From Anoplopoma fimbria (lineage: Eukaryota; Chordata; Actinopteri; Perciformes; Anoplopomatidae), in the NCBI RefSeq assembly GCF_027596085.1, contig NC_072450.1:1157002-1221001 (forward strand): a stretch of DNA of 64,000 nucleotides, read 5' to 3'. Within the stretch, counting starts at the first letter, position 1. Each line of letters opens with the position of its first letter. The position numbers were made by a program, and so were the translations under genes. Shown piece by piece: positions 1 to 34,737 of this stretch. The notes beneath the pieces are model-generated. The model was given only the letters and a program-made list of their open reading frames with translations, did not search any database and was not told the origin of the DNA.

Positions 1-1817
1 ACAATATCTGGCCTGAATCACTGTACATCCTGTAAGTGCAGTGTGCACAGTGCCACTCTGTACAGATGGCGTCGGTCGGTTGGCCTACATGCAGAGAGGC
101 TGACTAATAATTCATAAGTAGCTGCTAAGAACCTGGAGGAGAGAAGTGGACGTATTTCTGCGGTGAAGTGGCAGCTCGAGGAGAGCTGATATCACATTTA
201 TGTAATTGGTGCCATTGTTGAAGGACAGGACGGCTGCAGGGCTGTGATGGAAACACCTACAGCAAATATACATCACCGGCACGCCATCAAAACACTCTTT
301 GTCTTATGAGTCTCATTAATATGACATTTTGGAATATGTTGTTAATCCCACTGGGAGTTAGACGTGTGAAGTACAGAGAAGCCAGATGTATAAAACTCTG
401 GTGAATACATTTGTTTTAATCTGACAAAACAAACAAAAGGAAACATTTGCTTTTGTTAAAAAATAATCAGTTTGTGACCGATTCTGATGAATTTTCTTTT
501 ATTAAACACACCGCAGGGAAATGTATTCATCCAATTAATTTATTGTGATTAACATTTAAACAGAACCAGAACTGTTAGGGGACGTCTGTATTAATCTAAA
601 TGAATCTAGTTTTGGACCAATTACACACATGGAAGGTTCACACTGGCTTGAAATCAAAGACCTTGGTAAATATTAAAAATTTCTTGCTTTCCAAAGATTT
701 TATTTATTTGCCCTGCAGGGGTATGAATTAAAAAAAAAAAAACATCCTCAAGGTTTCAGTAATAAAGTTTGGTGTTAAGCTGAGGATGTTGCAGATTTAT
801 TTGGTGTGTGGGGAAATAAAAATATGCCAAAGTGTTAGAAAAAGGGCAAATTTATTTAAAGCACTTACATAGAAAAATATGATTGATTTGAGTCAACAAT
901 AATAAATAGAGTGCCTGACGATCCGCAGGCCCTGTCGGTACAACAGTACAATCAATATCCAGTTTCACAATACAGCAAAGGCACTAGCATTTACCACAAT
1001 CAACAACAAGTCAATGGAGGGGGGGGCAGGGCTCTTCAGGTCACACTCACGCCTCAACAAAAGAAAGTCTGAGCCCCCGTCACAAACACCCTCACTCCTG
1101 AGTCCGACCCGTTCTGTGTGGACATTCTACTAGATCTCAATCAGCTCTTTTGCCTTTTGTCCAAATGTGGAGGTGGAGAAAATAAAACGACAAAAAATAT
1201 TTTTGACACAAATGGAAGTGAGAAGAGTTTGGACGAGACAAATTATGGAAAACAAACTTAAGTCCAGAGAGGCTACGATATCAAACCCCCAACCAACAGG
1301 ACAACAAACACATTGTGATCGTCCTCTGGGGAGACTGATTATAATTAATCTGGTCAATGACTTTGGTTCCTAAAACTTTTCTCTTTTAGAGTCACCAAAA
1401 TCATCGACGAAGCAAATGTCGCCATCCGCCACAAAACAATACATAAAATATATATATTAACAATGAAATTAAAGTCCAACTGAAACTTTTTTCTTCTTGC
1501 AGCGACATACAGATCTGCTTTTTAAATTACAAAAAAAAAATCTGTATCCAAATTTGTATTTACATGTGAGGTTCAATCACGATGCCTGCTTGTCTGTGTA
1601 TTTACTAGTTTGTATACAGAACTGTATTTGTCATAGACTGTTAACTGCAGCTAAAGTTAGCTTCCAGGCTAATGTCTCCTTTTTGGATCTTTAGCGATTG
1701 TTTTGTCAAGATAATTAGCTTGTTAACTGTTAACATCATTAAAACGGGCTAAAAATCCAAACACATTTGCATAAAACAGTAATAGATTGTTAACTGCAGT
1801 TAAAATAACGTCTCCTT

Positions 1818-1823
1818 TTTATT
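1818..1823 (-). terminator. candidate polyadenylation signal AATAAA for large2
   Basis: It is the nearest canonical hexamer downstream of the stop codon on the gene strand, about 1.55 kb after it. No independent support is visible, and later hexamers near 850 and 700 are alternatives. Confidence 0.25.
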
Positions 1824-2526
1824 TTGTATCTCGGCGACAAACGACCGATTGTTATTGTTTTGTCAAGTTAATTATTGTCTTAACTGTTGACATCTTTAAA
1901 ATGTGCTAAGATTTGTTAGTTTTGATATAAAATAGTTAGTTTTCTTCAATGCATAACGTTCCTTGTCTCGTCAAATATAGTCTTCACGGCATGAATTCGA
2001 TGAAACATTCTGTCAGAACAGTCGCACATGGTCCAAACGGTCCAATTAGACCCTAAAAATAAAAATAAATACTTTTTCGGAGGCTGAAAGAACATTTCTG
2101 TTAATGTAAATTTCAATTACAAATTGAATGTGACTGCAGAAAGGTATGCATTTGTCATTTCAGTTGGACTTTTTAACATAAAAACCAGGGTTGGTTGGTT
2201 CAGTAGTCGGCACATTTATCCAGTGATTCAGACTCTTTACAGACGGAATGGAACAAACACAAGACGTAGAAAAGCTCCTGCTCTTCATCTGAGCGTAGCC
2301 GTTTAATTTGAGATCGAATAACTTCATTAATAACTCGTCAGGTGTCAGAGTTGGTCCCAATCAGTGATCAATATATCCGTTATCATTAATAGATATTTGC
2401 TTCTCTCAGAGGGATGAAAGACGAAAAAACATAAACCTGAAAAATGACCATTTTCTGTGTAGTGCAACTCTTTACATGCAAGCAAAGACGTGATCAAGAC
2501 CAAAGCCAGAAAGCGTGATGAGGACG

Positions 2527-2669
<143 letters not shown>

Positions 2670-3370
2670 ACAGAGAGAGAGCACATCCCTGAAGCTCACA
2701 GGAAATCAGAAATTATTCGCCCAGGTCGAAATGGATTTTTTTTCTTTCAAAGAGGTCAGAAAATATAGAAAGCAAAAAAAATAAACTGATTCTCGTGTAA
2801 AGTCGTAATCAAAACATTGTAAATGCCAACGTTCCTTATTCATTGGTTCTGATTTACACAGAAAAAAAGAAGAAATAAAATATTAAATATCTCAGTAAAT
2901 ACCATGAAACGTGATGATAAGGCTGAAATCTTTCTCCAGTTCGACTGGCCTCACACACACAACGTTCAAATGTAGTCTTCACTTCTTTAGATCTGGGTCC
3001 TCACGTCCACGTGGACGGACCGTTTCATCGCACGTCTTCTGGAAGAAAAAGCCCTGATTGTCAGAACAAGTTTGTAAGAATATGGTTGTTGTTTCCCGGC
3101 CTTAAAGCTAGTCCCGTCAGCGTCCACATTAGTCCAATCCTGCGTTCAGGAAATCCACCGCCGCTCTTTCCGTCTCGTCCTCTCGGTCACCTCGAGGTGG
3201 AGTCGACTGGAGAATTAATGCACAGGAGCCCCAGAGAATGTTCCAAAAGGGCGTGTAAAGCTTTACCGTCATTGTTGGCGCCGTGTGCCGCGGCGCCGTG
3301 CCGTGTCAGTTCGTGTCCGAAGCTCTCGTAAGGCCTGACGGACTCTCCAGCTCTCAGCAGCCTCTGGTCC

Positions 3371-24162
<20,792 letters not shown>

Positions 24163-24220
24163 GATGGGACGGCGGCTCTGGGGGGGGGAGGGAGGGGGAG
24201 GGAAGGGGGGGGGGGAGGGT
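24163..24220 (-). promoter_or_regulatory. large2 5' UTR fragment and C-rich splice acceptor (G-run on plus strand)
   Basis: On the gene strand a nearly pure C/T tract (about 24180-24219) ends in CAG and is followed by 15 bases of 5' UTR before the ATG. It reads as the polypyrimidine tract of the first coding exon's acceptor. On the plus strand the same stretch has several runs of three or more G and could form a G-quadruplex. Confidence 0.6.
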
Positions 24221-27200
24221 TCAGGTCGGGCTCAGTCCTTTGTCGGGTTCCTGCAGCATCCTTTCATCTGGAGAAAGAGGAGAAGATGGAGTCAAAACAG
24301 ATTCAACTTTACTCACAAACAACGTGTCCTTAGAGTTGAAATCAGTTTCTAGTGCAGAGTTCTTAAGCAGGTCTGCAGGTCCAGTATGAGTTGGTCTTTG
24401 AAGGATCAATGAGTTTGAGTTTTCCTAAAAAAACAATGTATAGACTCATACAATCATCACTATGACCCACTAGAAGTGTGTGTTGCTGCGTGGATCTTAT
24501 TTAGTTGTTGAGTTGAGGACATTTCTGGGCGCCAACATAACGTAGAAACGTAGCAACCAAGTTTCAGATGGTAAACACTCATCAGAGGGGAAATAGTGGA
24601 CAAAACGCCAAAGAAACCGCAAACACAGAGATGTGAAACACCAAGAGCAGTTCCAGGACGAGAGTGATCTGTGGTTTGAATGTCATGTTTACAATCCACA
24701 ACCGACAAATCCTCCTCCTTTGAAAGGTCCCAAATTTAAGACCCGATCTGAAACAGACCTGTGGTAAACCGACCCGGACCTGACGAAGCAGAAATGATCT
24801 TTTTTTTATATATAAATCCAAAAGAGACCAGAAGAGGGTCAGATCTGATCCAGATGGACCCAAAGATAATTAGACCTTAGACACTGAAAAGGAGCAGAGT
24901 GAACTGAAACATTTATTATCAACTGTAAGAGGAGCAGAAGTACGTTGGTCAATGTTTAGTCAGATACAAGTTAGTCTCAAGTCTTTGTACTCAAGTTTCT
25001 ACTCGACTGCCAAGTCAAGACAGAAAAGTCTAGAGTCAAGTACAAAGTCAAGATAAACAAGTTCCAAGTTGGTGAATTAACAGCTTTAAAGTTGGTTGAA
25101 TCAGGAAATGATTCTTTATTTTGGAGATCTTCTGCCCCTAGTGGCCAAAAAGGACCAGTGCGGCTTTAATCACCATGTAAGGGACGATAACTGTTTTCAT
25201 TGTGCCTTAAATAACACAGCAAACTTGTATCTCTAAATGGTTATTTCAATGAAACTACAAACATTTAGTTCAAACTGATCATTCTGGATCAGTTTATTGA
25301 GTCTTTGAATCACTTTTTCCTTTTTCTCAGTTTGTTTGTCCACCTGATGAAGATGGTATTTGATCTCTGTTGACATAAAATATTGAAAATGAGTATAAAT
25401 AAATGTCCATTTTCTAATAATAAAGCTGCGGCTCAGTTTGTAACGAGTGATGATGTTTATTTAAACACACTCCAGCTTCAGGCCGGCGGTGGTTTGTCTG
25501 TTCAGAGGATCCAATGACTCTGAATGTTTTCAGTGTAATGAGGCTGAACCGAAGGTCGGAGTCAATAATCATCAGATTTTTCTAACTTTGTAAACATGTA
25601 GAACCTGAACAGGAGAACCCGTCGGCCCGTCTCTAGCTGTGTGTGTTGAACCCGATCAGAGCGGGAGGTCTTTTGTTTCACAATGGATTCATTAATCCCT
25701 CTTTAATGAGAGACGCCCGGAGGAAACGAGGCCGACAGGAAACAGAGCAGGAGGGAAACTTTAAGCTGAATCCAAACCCACGAAAACATGTTTCATCTGT
25801 TTCTGCCTGATAAAAAACAACGCTGACTCATTTCAGTCTGAGAAAACAGCAGCTGAAGTGGAAGAAAACTCAGGATTAATGGTGGATTCAACAAACTGTA
25901 ACATGATGGAGGTTTTAAACCACAATACTAATAATGTCCTGCTGAAATTCTCTGATATTTCTTATGTAAAATGTAAGAAATTACATAAGAAACACAATAA
26001 ATTTAATTACGGAAACAAGAGATTTTGGGGTAAATTTTGTCCGATTGAAAATGTAATATTTATTCGTCCTTTTATGTCACTACTGAAATATCTTTCTTCC
26101 ATTTTAGATTTATAGTTAGTTTTTGAAACCTTGGAAAAACTGGTCCATTTATTAGCTGTACTGAAGTTTTCAATCACATCACATGATCTTCATCAGCAGA
26201 CATAGTTCACTCTGTTTGCAAATTTCCATTTTTCTGAGCACTTTTAGAACTTTATGGGCTAAATGTTGAGATTCAAAGCTCATTCTGGATTCTTCTGCTG
26301 ATGAAGATCATGTGAAACAAACCTCGTGGTGAGATTATCTGTCACAAACAATTAACTATTGATATACAATTAATTAATTATCTAACAAAATAAAAAACTG
26401 ATTGTTTACATTTCTCGGTAAATGTTAATTCTACGAGTCGATTGACTCTCATTTTACAGAAAATAGTGATTCATGAGACAGTTCTTTGAGTTTATTTGTG
26501 TTAAACTGCTGCGTTAAACCAAAGTAAAGAGTTTATTTATTATTTATTTATGACAAGAATCTTTATTGGTCATGTCTGTTGACTTGAAAATGTAGAGCAA
26601 GTTGGTAAATGTCACATTTTTGTCTGCTTTACATTATGAGGTTCTTTTTACTAACATTTTTACATGTTGTGTGAAGGACGAATATCTAAATATTATTTTT
26701 GTTCAAATGATTTGATTTCTGTTTTCAATAAAACAAAAAGTAAAAACCTTGTGAGAGGAAGCACTCTCACTGAGACACAGTGTGAACTTTAGATAAAGTG
26801 AGTTTCTTTAAGAGCCGTTTGGAGGACGAAGTGAAGATAACTCAGAGAAAAAAAAAAAAAAGAAGAGAACGAGACAAAAACAGAGGCGACCTTCAGAGTT
26901 CAGATAAAAAGACGGATAAAAGGACGGAGAGGTGAAACTTCATCTCAGCTTTCTGTCTCTCCAAAAACAAAAAAACAAGTCAAACTAAATCAAGAACAAA
27001 ACAGAGCCGGTGACTTTAAAGAGTCGGGTTTCTACAGAAACAAAACTCTCTAACACGTCGGTCATCGTCTGCAGAGTAAATATTACTTCTTACTATCGAT
27101 CCACAGAGAGGAGGCGTTGTCAGTCTCCGTATGTCTGTCAGGATGCTTTATACCATCAACGTTCTTTTCTCTGCAGCTGAATCAGCTTCATGTTCAAACA

Positions 27201-27324
27201 CAGCAGCTTCCACCTTAATGTGACCTCTAACTGACCTTCAACAAACAATAAGAAAAGGTCATCATCAACCTCAGATCTTCATCCACTGGTCTCGTTCCAC
27301 CCTCCAACATTACGATGAGTTAAT
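24221..27324. other. 5' flank of large2; no gene recognised
   Basis: AT-rich sequence. It should contain the large2 5' non-coding exon(s) or promoter, or they lie further upstream. I could not identify them. CTCAAGTCTTTGTACTCAAG-type repeats occur near 24970-25070, and a CTCF-like TGGCCACTAGGGGCAG (minus) near 25131-25147. Confidence 0.5.
26179..26315. mobile_element. MITE-like element with perfect 22-bp terminal inverted repeats
   Basis: The left arm at 26179-26200 (TCACATGATCTTCATCAGCA plus GA) is exactly complementary to the right arm at 26294-26315. Between them are 93 bases without coding capacity. A related pair of arms is at 6181-6275, so this is a mobile family rather than chance. 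Confidence 0.65.
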
Positions 27325-27810
27325 TCCTGCAGAACGTATTTAGACACCCAATAGCATCAATAATAGTTGGAGTGAATATTTCCACCTGTTTACCTTGCTA
27401 TCAGAGACCCAAAGCTGTTTTCTATGCCCTCTGCATTGACACAAGACTCCATTGACAAAAACATTGATTTCACCTCTCAGAACACAGGAGTTCCTCGTCT
27501 ACATCAGTTAGTTTGTCATGATATTGTGTGACTTTGATGAATCTTAACAAACACTTTAAAACACAAAAGTCACACAATAACAAACACAAACTAATCAGTG
27601 GAGGCCGCAGTAGACCAGAAACTCCTGTGTTCTGTGAGGTTGAATTACAGTTTTTGTCAATGGAGTCTGGTGCATAGAGAGCGTAGATAACAGTTTCAGT
27701 TCTCTAACAGCAATGCAAAGAGGTACAAATATTCTAAATATAGCGTTCATTTAAAACCGATATTGATTCTTTCAGGTGTCTAAATGCGTCCACAGCAGAA
27801 CATTGTTTTT
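27325..27810. mobile_element. palindromic fold-back (MITE-like) element
   Basis: A left arm of about 220 bases (27328-27545) and a right arm (27590-27806) are imperfect reverse complements. Both share GACTCCATTGACAAAAAC, CAGAACACAGGAGTT and TTTAGACACC near the ends. The centre is about 45 bases. No open frame is seen. The shape suggests a non-autonomous DNA transposon of unknown family. Confidence 0.8.
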
Positions 27811-28525
27811 GCTAGCTTTCAAACATATCAAATCTGTTTCATAAAGTCCAGACTGAACGTTGAGACTCAAAACAAACAGGTGATTCACGATTCAATACTT
27901 TAAGACAACCTGCATCACCTGTTTTACAAAGTCAGTCAGGGATCCAAAAAGTAAACTAAAGGGAATCTGACCCACAACCAGAAAACACAGGAAGCTGCTC
28001 TCTGACTGATCAGTCTTTCTATACAGTGAGCAATATATTTAGTTATGATGCAGCCTGATAATGAATCAGTTATGAGTGTTTCTTTGTAAACAAATTATAA
28101 TCTGTCACAATTATGATATTTGACCTTAATTATGTGAATAAACAAGTTAAAGAAATAAAAATCACACCTTTTAAATGTTTAAAATGCATTAAAACCTTTT
28201 TGTGACGTTAAAGACAAATTATTGATCTTTAAAGTCTAAAGTTTATTCTGTTGTTCTGCAGCCAGAAACCGACAGAGTGATGAATAGCAACATATTCATA
28301 AAAACTAAATGTAACTTGTAGTTGACGACAACACGACGAGGTAGAAGAGCAGTTTGTGATTAGAGACGATTTTCTGCCGTAAAACGAGGATCGAAGAGAG
28401 TGCAGGAAAAGAAACACTCTCTGTTCGAGGTTTAAGCTTTCTGAGTGCACGGAGATGATTTATGAGTTAATTAGAGAGGTTGATGTATGCGCTGCGTGTC
28501 GTTAAGAGCAATGAAAGGTGCTGAG

Positions 28526-28770
28526 ACGGGAGGAAAAGAGAGAAAGGAAGGATGAAGGGAGGAGGAGGAGGAGGAAAGAAAGATAAGGAAAAGAGGGAAG
28601 GAAAGGAGAAGCTTGGAAAGAAAGATAAAATGTCGATGAGGAGACACAAAAAAGAAACAAAGATAAATGATAGAAACACAGAAGGTGAAGACAGAAAACA
28701 GAAGAGACGGCGATAAGGAAAAGAAAAGATGCAGAAGCTGCAAAAAGAAGAGAGAAGGGAGGAGAATAAA
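28526..28770 (+). repeat. polypurine tract
   Basis: About 245 bases of almost pure A/G on the plus strand (GGAGGAGGAGGAGGAAAG and similar). It creates Phe/Ser-rich open frames on the minus strand, which I do not take as genes. Confidence 0.9.
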
Positions 28771-29375
28771 AGAAGATTTAGGCACAAAGAACAGATTTAG
28801 TGCACAAGAGGAGAGAACAGAGTGAGTAAATAAGGTCCGGGTGGAGCTGTGGGATGTGGAGGTGTTTTGGCCTTTCAGCCTCCTACGCTCGTAAACCCGG
28901 CCGGGGTATAAAAGTGAGGGACAGCGCCACTAAAGAGGACTTTAATAGGCAGCTTTTGTTGAATCTGCACAAAACGCTAACACTCCTGGGCTGGAATTGT
29001 AGCCGATAGAATTTTTAAAAAAAAACAACCTGCAGCACAGGAGGGACGGCGTGGCGGCGTGGGCGGAGTCACAAAAACCGACTAATGGTCGTAAATGAAG
29101 GAGTGACATCGAGAGGAGGGAACATTCCTCTGATCCTGAAGGTGACGGCGACCTTGAGATCCTTGGAGATGTGCGTAAATATTTACTGGAGTCTTTAGGG
29201 TTCATCGTCATGGAAACAAACTCCAACGTACTGCATCCAATAGTTGTTGAGATAGTTCAGTCTGCACCCAAGTGTTCCACCGCTAATATACATTTATATC
29301 AGGACTCCTCCAGTTAAATCACAGGTTTAACCTCTGAACCCCAAAACACACCCTAAACCAAGAATAAATGTAAAA
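28771..29375. other. no gene recognised
   Basis: Contains GGGGTATAAAAGTGAGG at about 28905, a TATA-like sequence with no supporting downstream gene. Nothing else is recognised. Confidence 0.5.
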
Positions 29376-29660
29376 CATCATTATTGTCAGATTTTGTATC
29401 TTTCCAACGGTCCTTGAACACATCATGTGACAAAAATCTGCAAAAACAGAGCTTACAATTGTGCTAAAAATGTATTCTACATGTCTCATTTAAAATCTTG
29501 CTACAAATTAAATGTTTATTTTAAAAAGATTCTGTAAAGAACATTAAATTCTGAGCTGCTCAGTGAAACTATGAAGACATGATTGATTCATCTGAGACCA
29601 ACAGTCATGTGACAACAAATCTGTGAAACTCTGACTGAACTTCAGGCTGCTGAACACATT
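29376..29660 (+). repeat. dispersed repeat R2, copy a
   Basis: Shares GGTCCTTGAACACATCATGT, TTCTACATGTCTCATTTAAA and GAGACCAACAGTCATGTGAC with 44810-45125 and, in part, with 50095-50345. Non-coding, family unknown. Confidence 0.8.
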
Positions 29661-30458
29661 GTGAAAAGCTCAATATTTCTCAACACCTAGAGCCTCCATT
29701 TGATTTGCAACATTGGTAACACTTTTAGAAACTTACCCAAAAGTTGGATTTATAGATTCTAGATTATATTTACTTACATTATGGATGTGAATATAACTTT
29801 AAATCACTGAATAAACTAAAAACTAAAATGGGTTTGGGTTTCAACATGAACTTAAAGTGACCATGAAGTATCATTTTGATATTCATAAAGTTCAGCTACT
29901 TGATGACGTCTGTCAGAATCAACTGTCACATGTACAGTTTTTTATTCAATGTATTTTTTTGCAAGAAGCTAACGGGCTTAATCTGCATTAATTAATCAAA
30001 AAAATCCAGATAACCCAAATATTGAAAAAACAAAAACTTCTCCTTAATGCGTCCAGTAATGGATTTAAACACAAACTTTTGTTTGTACTGAATCATGATG
30101 AAAGCTTTCTGGGAAACAAAGTCCTCTCTTTGTGAGAATCACATTTAGTTTGATGCTGAAGACAAACGGACACAAACCTCCAGATAAACTCATCACTTCC
30201 CTGCAGAGAGTCTCTCCTCACAGAGAACCCGTCCATCAGGGCATCGGGGGGGAAACATATGATAATGCAATTAGTAACTGAAAGCAGGGCTCTCGGTCCG
30301 CTGGGCCGCGTCCCCATTCAGGCTGAAGGGCTTTTTAGCGCCGAGCTAATCACACAGGAGATAGTCCTGATGGAGAGAATAATCAGCAGACACTTCCTGC
30401 ACTAGAGGAGGACGGAGATAAGAGAGGAGACGGGTAATCAACTCCACTCCCTCTGCTG

Positions 30459-30565
<107 letters not shown>

Positions 30566-30611
30566 GTTTGTGATTGTCTTCCGTCTTGACACAAAGCTTC
30601 ACACTCACACG

Positions 30612-30760
30612 TTCACTCCATCCGTCTCCTCGTCACCAGATATCTGAGACTACGTCTTCATCCAAACGACTGTCTCTGTTTTAAAACGCGTTACTTTAGC
30701 TAGCGTCCACACAGACCCTAAAACGGAGAAGAACAAACCGCTAAATCCGTAAATGTCTAA
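30612..30760 (+). repeat. dispersed repeat R4, copy a
   Basis: CACCAGATATCTGAGACTAC, GTCTTCATCCA and GCGTCCACACA match 46800-46930. Both copies lie a short way beyond a CA array. Confidence 0.65.
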
Positions 30761-32674
30761 AAAAATATAAAAACACAGGGTTTCGTTTTAGTCTTGATGG
30801 ACAGAAACGGAGACCTTTGACAACGATGCAGACATCAACGTTCACCGTTTGATTGGTTCTTATTGTTCCTTTCTGTGATTGGTCTCGCCTGGGAGACAAG
30901 CACTGGTTCTGCAGAGCGAGGCCGATGCTGAAGTGTCTTAATTAAGCGTTAACGTTAACTCGTTGAGTCTCCAACTGACTTCTTTTAAATGAAAGAACTA
31001 CATGTATGACGACGTGGTGAAAGACTAAAGGCTAAAGATAAACGACCTACAGCTGATCCATGCAGAAGAAGTGGAACCAAAGGAGCAGAACGGTTGAATA
31101 AACATGTAGATAAAAGAACTGTAATAATTCTGTCAGGATGCGTTCTATGTTCCAGGGTCAGCAACCTTTTAAAATGAAGAACCTTTTTTTAAATGTTTTT
31201 GTTAATCGGTGGTTAAGGTTAACAATAAATGATGACACCACATTGAAATATAAATCTCTGACAGATCAGTCATGTTGTTCCATTCATTCAGAAATTGTGC
31301 AGCAACATTTTCTGAATCATTTTCCTCCATAATCAAGAAATTGTAATTATATATGAGAGCTCTAAACAGAAAGGTTCTGATTTACAATCAACCTTCCAAC
31401 AATGTTCCTCATCAGCAATGAACTTATAATAAATTCTGCAACGAAGGCAACGAGTTCTGGCCAATCAGATGCAGAGGAGGGCGGGTCTTCACAGAATGGG
31501 GAAAGAAATCCATCAAAATCCAAATCCATCAAACCTTAAAATAACCAGAAATGCAACTGTCAGCAGCTGTTAAAGAGGTCGTCTGTCATGTAGATGAGAG
31601 GACACTTCAACATCTGAAGGTTGTCTACCGCTGCTGTAGAGGAATGACTGAACAAGTAGCACGGAGGTTTCATTCATGTCGAATTCTATTCTTAAAATTG
31701 TATGTTTTGACCACAGTGGACGTATTCATCATGAAGTGGTTTGTGGACAGCCTGATCTCTGGTTTCCTAAACCACTATGGATGCTAACATGCTAAGCTAA
31801 AGATGAGTGACTGTCCGGTCAAAGTCCAATAAAGACACGTAGTCTGCAGCTCCATCAGCTCAGCCGTCACGGCCCAGTCTTTATGAAGCAACTGTAAATA
31901 CCTGAACATTATAACAGAAGCATTGGACGGTGACTCATAACTCAGCTGATATCATTCAGATAACGTCACACCCAATGAAATCAATCAACCAGCAATCAGC
32001 TGATACTGATGTGATAACAGAGAACCTGACCTGAGGTCTGCTGACGGTTCAATGTTTTCACAGCAAGTCCCTTTAAATCTTAATAATCTCCATGAATCCA
32101 TAGGTGTGACCTGCTGGACTGACATATCTATTAAACTCTGATTATGATTGGACGTCATGGTGTCTGAATACAGATGTCGCTGATGATCTTGTCTCAGGTT
32201 TGGTTGAAAACAGACAGACTCTGAACGTCAGAATCTTCTTTGACCGTGTTAAAACGGAGAAATAACTGCCTGGTGCAGCTCCTCCATCTTCTGCCCTCCA
32301 GCGCTGCTGTTTATCGTGTTTCAGCATCTTCCCGTCCTATTTTTCCTCCTCCTCCTCCTCCTCCTCCTCCTCCTCCTCCTCATGACTCTGCTCTCATCAG
32401 AGCTCTGCAGCAGCTCTTCAGGAGGAGAGAAATGTTTCTTATGTCCTACACCGTAAAAAACCCGTCTGGAAAACATCATCTCCAATACAGTGTGCATGAA
32501 GGAGACGCATTATAAACACATTATCATAAAACTGCATGGACTCCAAATTAAAAGTGCATTTTTGTACACTTTTGGAAAATGGGAACCACAAGGTGATGAA
32601 ATCTGAGACTAAATCAAAAACAGAGCTTTGGGTGCAAAACGAGGAATATTCTCTAAATGATTTCTATTAATAAT
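30761..32674. other. no gene recognised
   Basis: Unique-looking AT-rich sequence, with a (TCC)n tract at about 32342-32380. No coding signal is seen. Confidence 0.6.
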
Positions 32675-33000
32675 TTACTTCTAAGCTTTGACATTCATAA
32701 GAGTACACCAACCAAATATTTTGCACAAACTGTAGACTTAACATGTGGCTTTGTACAAAACTTAATTTGCTTTGCAAGAACGACGTTGCATGTTTGAGTC
32801 AGGTGTTTGAACCGAATAGTTGGAGCCCCAAAGCTTCATTCGTAACTTTGACATTTGAATGCTGCACAGCTTTTTCTTCCAAAGTGTATTCACTGTGTCT
32901 AAAGCAGTTATATCTACAGTGTCCAACAAAGGTCAGACTACACTGATATGATTAGTATTGTACTATTTGTAGAAGGAGATGCGTAGGATTCTTTCTAAAT
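32675..33000 (+). repeat. dispersed repeat R3, copy a
   Basis: Shares AATTTGCTTTGCAAGAA, GAATAGT...AAAGCTTCA, AAAGCAGTTATATCTA and CAGACTACACTGAT-like segments with 34590-35120 and 36710-36925. Non-coding, family unknown. Confidence 0.7.
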
Positions 33001-34589
33001 CAAAACTAGAGCTTTAGCTGCAAAGGGAGGAATATCTTTTAAATGTCAACAGCAAAGGAAAAACACTACTGATGTCACAGTCAGCTGGAGTTCTTACTGT
33101 AGTACAGTTCTCAATGGCCAACTGCTCTCCATAGTGGTCACCACTGGTTCTTTCTTGGTTTTCCATGAGCAAAAGTTGCCGATATTTCCTGGTACTTTAT
33201 TCGTCACCACCTAACTCCAGGTTCTAAGCGAGCTGAGACACTGCAGACCTCTGATTGGTCGGAGAGCATCGTCACTAGCTCTGACCTGGGACGTCCTGCA
33301 CAAATAGCCAAGTTATCATCAATAGCAACTGTAATATATTTCATTCACTCGACCCAAACAAGACATTCCTCTTGTTGCATTGAAGAACATGTCACGGCAG
33401 TTTTCACCAACAACGTCACTGTGATCAGCGGAAAATGACTCTAAATACAAACTGAGTGAGAACTATGGACCAAACAGAGAAAAGGACCCGAGTGGAGCTA
33501 AGCTGAATCATGTGGTGGAAAGAAGGCTTTGCTGGGTGTCACCTGATTTGTGCTAGATGAACAGAAAGTTAAAAAAACACCAAGGCACATTTAGGTTTGA
33601 TGCATTCAGAGGTCCTGATCCAGGTTTGCAGATGATATACTGCGGCAGATTGCTAAATGTATTCTGTGTTATGTTTAATAAAAACTCAGAAATCTGTGGT
33701 CAGGAAGTATTCTAGCAAATAAAAACTGTACATGTTAGACAGATTTTCTTGAGGCCTCGTAGTATTTTAATCCTTCTGTGGATCAGAATATACATATTTC
33801 ATCCCACAGATTATCCAGTCAAACACAACTGATCATCTCTTTCTGTTGTTTTATTCTGACAGCAGCGAGTAGTGGACAGTGAGTTCCTCTCGTGGTTTTT
33901 AATTTCATTTCTTTGGGTCATAAAAGGCGTTCTCGACTTAATCTGCTGTTCCGCCGGCGTGCTGACCTCCGTGAGCTCTCGTGTTTCTCTTTGTGATTCA
34001 TCAGACTAAGCTGAGGTGGGATTAGAGGCTCTGAGACCAGAGACGACCTTTTCATTTCATCTCCCAGCATTCCCACAGACTGAGGCAGGAATTCACCGTG
34101 ATGAACTGTTTGCCCGCTTTACCCCCGGTACACCACGCTGGTTCTATCCCTGCTGCTGCTGTTGAAGATATCTTCAACATATAATATGTTATCGTCATCA
34201 TAATACCAACATGGTGTACAACAAGCATTCGGAGTTAGGACATATTCAAAAAACTGTAATGTATATGATACTTTTTATTATCCACGTAGATAACTTCAAT
34301 AAAACAAAGACTGTTTATTTTGTATTAATCTTAACTCTCTGATGATCAATCAGTCAAAAGGATTGTCTTCTAATCGTCCAGACTGAATGTGAAATATGAA
34401 CGCTAAGACTGCTTTAAGAGGCTTATGAAATAATACTTCCATAAGTAAAGACAAAGAGGCCAGTAATCCAACAAAAATAGAATATGAACATTTGGACAAT
34501 TAAAAGCATGGTTAGAAAAACTAAATGTAAATGAAGCACTTTATCTGCTCCATAGTTTCCTCAGACATGATTTGTATTCATAATTTGAT
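33001..34589. other. no gene recognised
   Basis: AT-rich sequence with no repeat family I recognise. Confidence 0.55.
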
Positions 34590-34737
34590 TTCCAAGCTTC
34601 AGGTAACCTTTACATTCAGAATGATGCATTAACCAAATCTTTTGTAGGAAACACAAACTGTTTGAATTTGCTTTGCAAGAAGGAAGTTGCATGTTTAGAC
34701 ATATTTTAAGGAAACAGTGTTTGACTCAGGACTGCAC

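Noticed and set aside
28900..28920. TATA-like GGGGTATAAAAGTGAGG
   Set aside because: No gene follows on the plus strand and no other core promoter element is evident.
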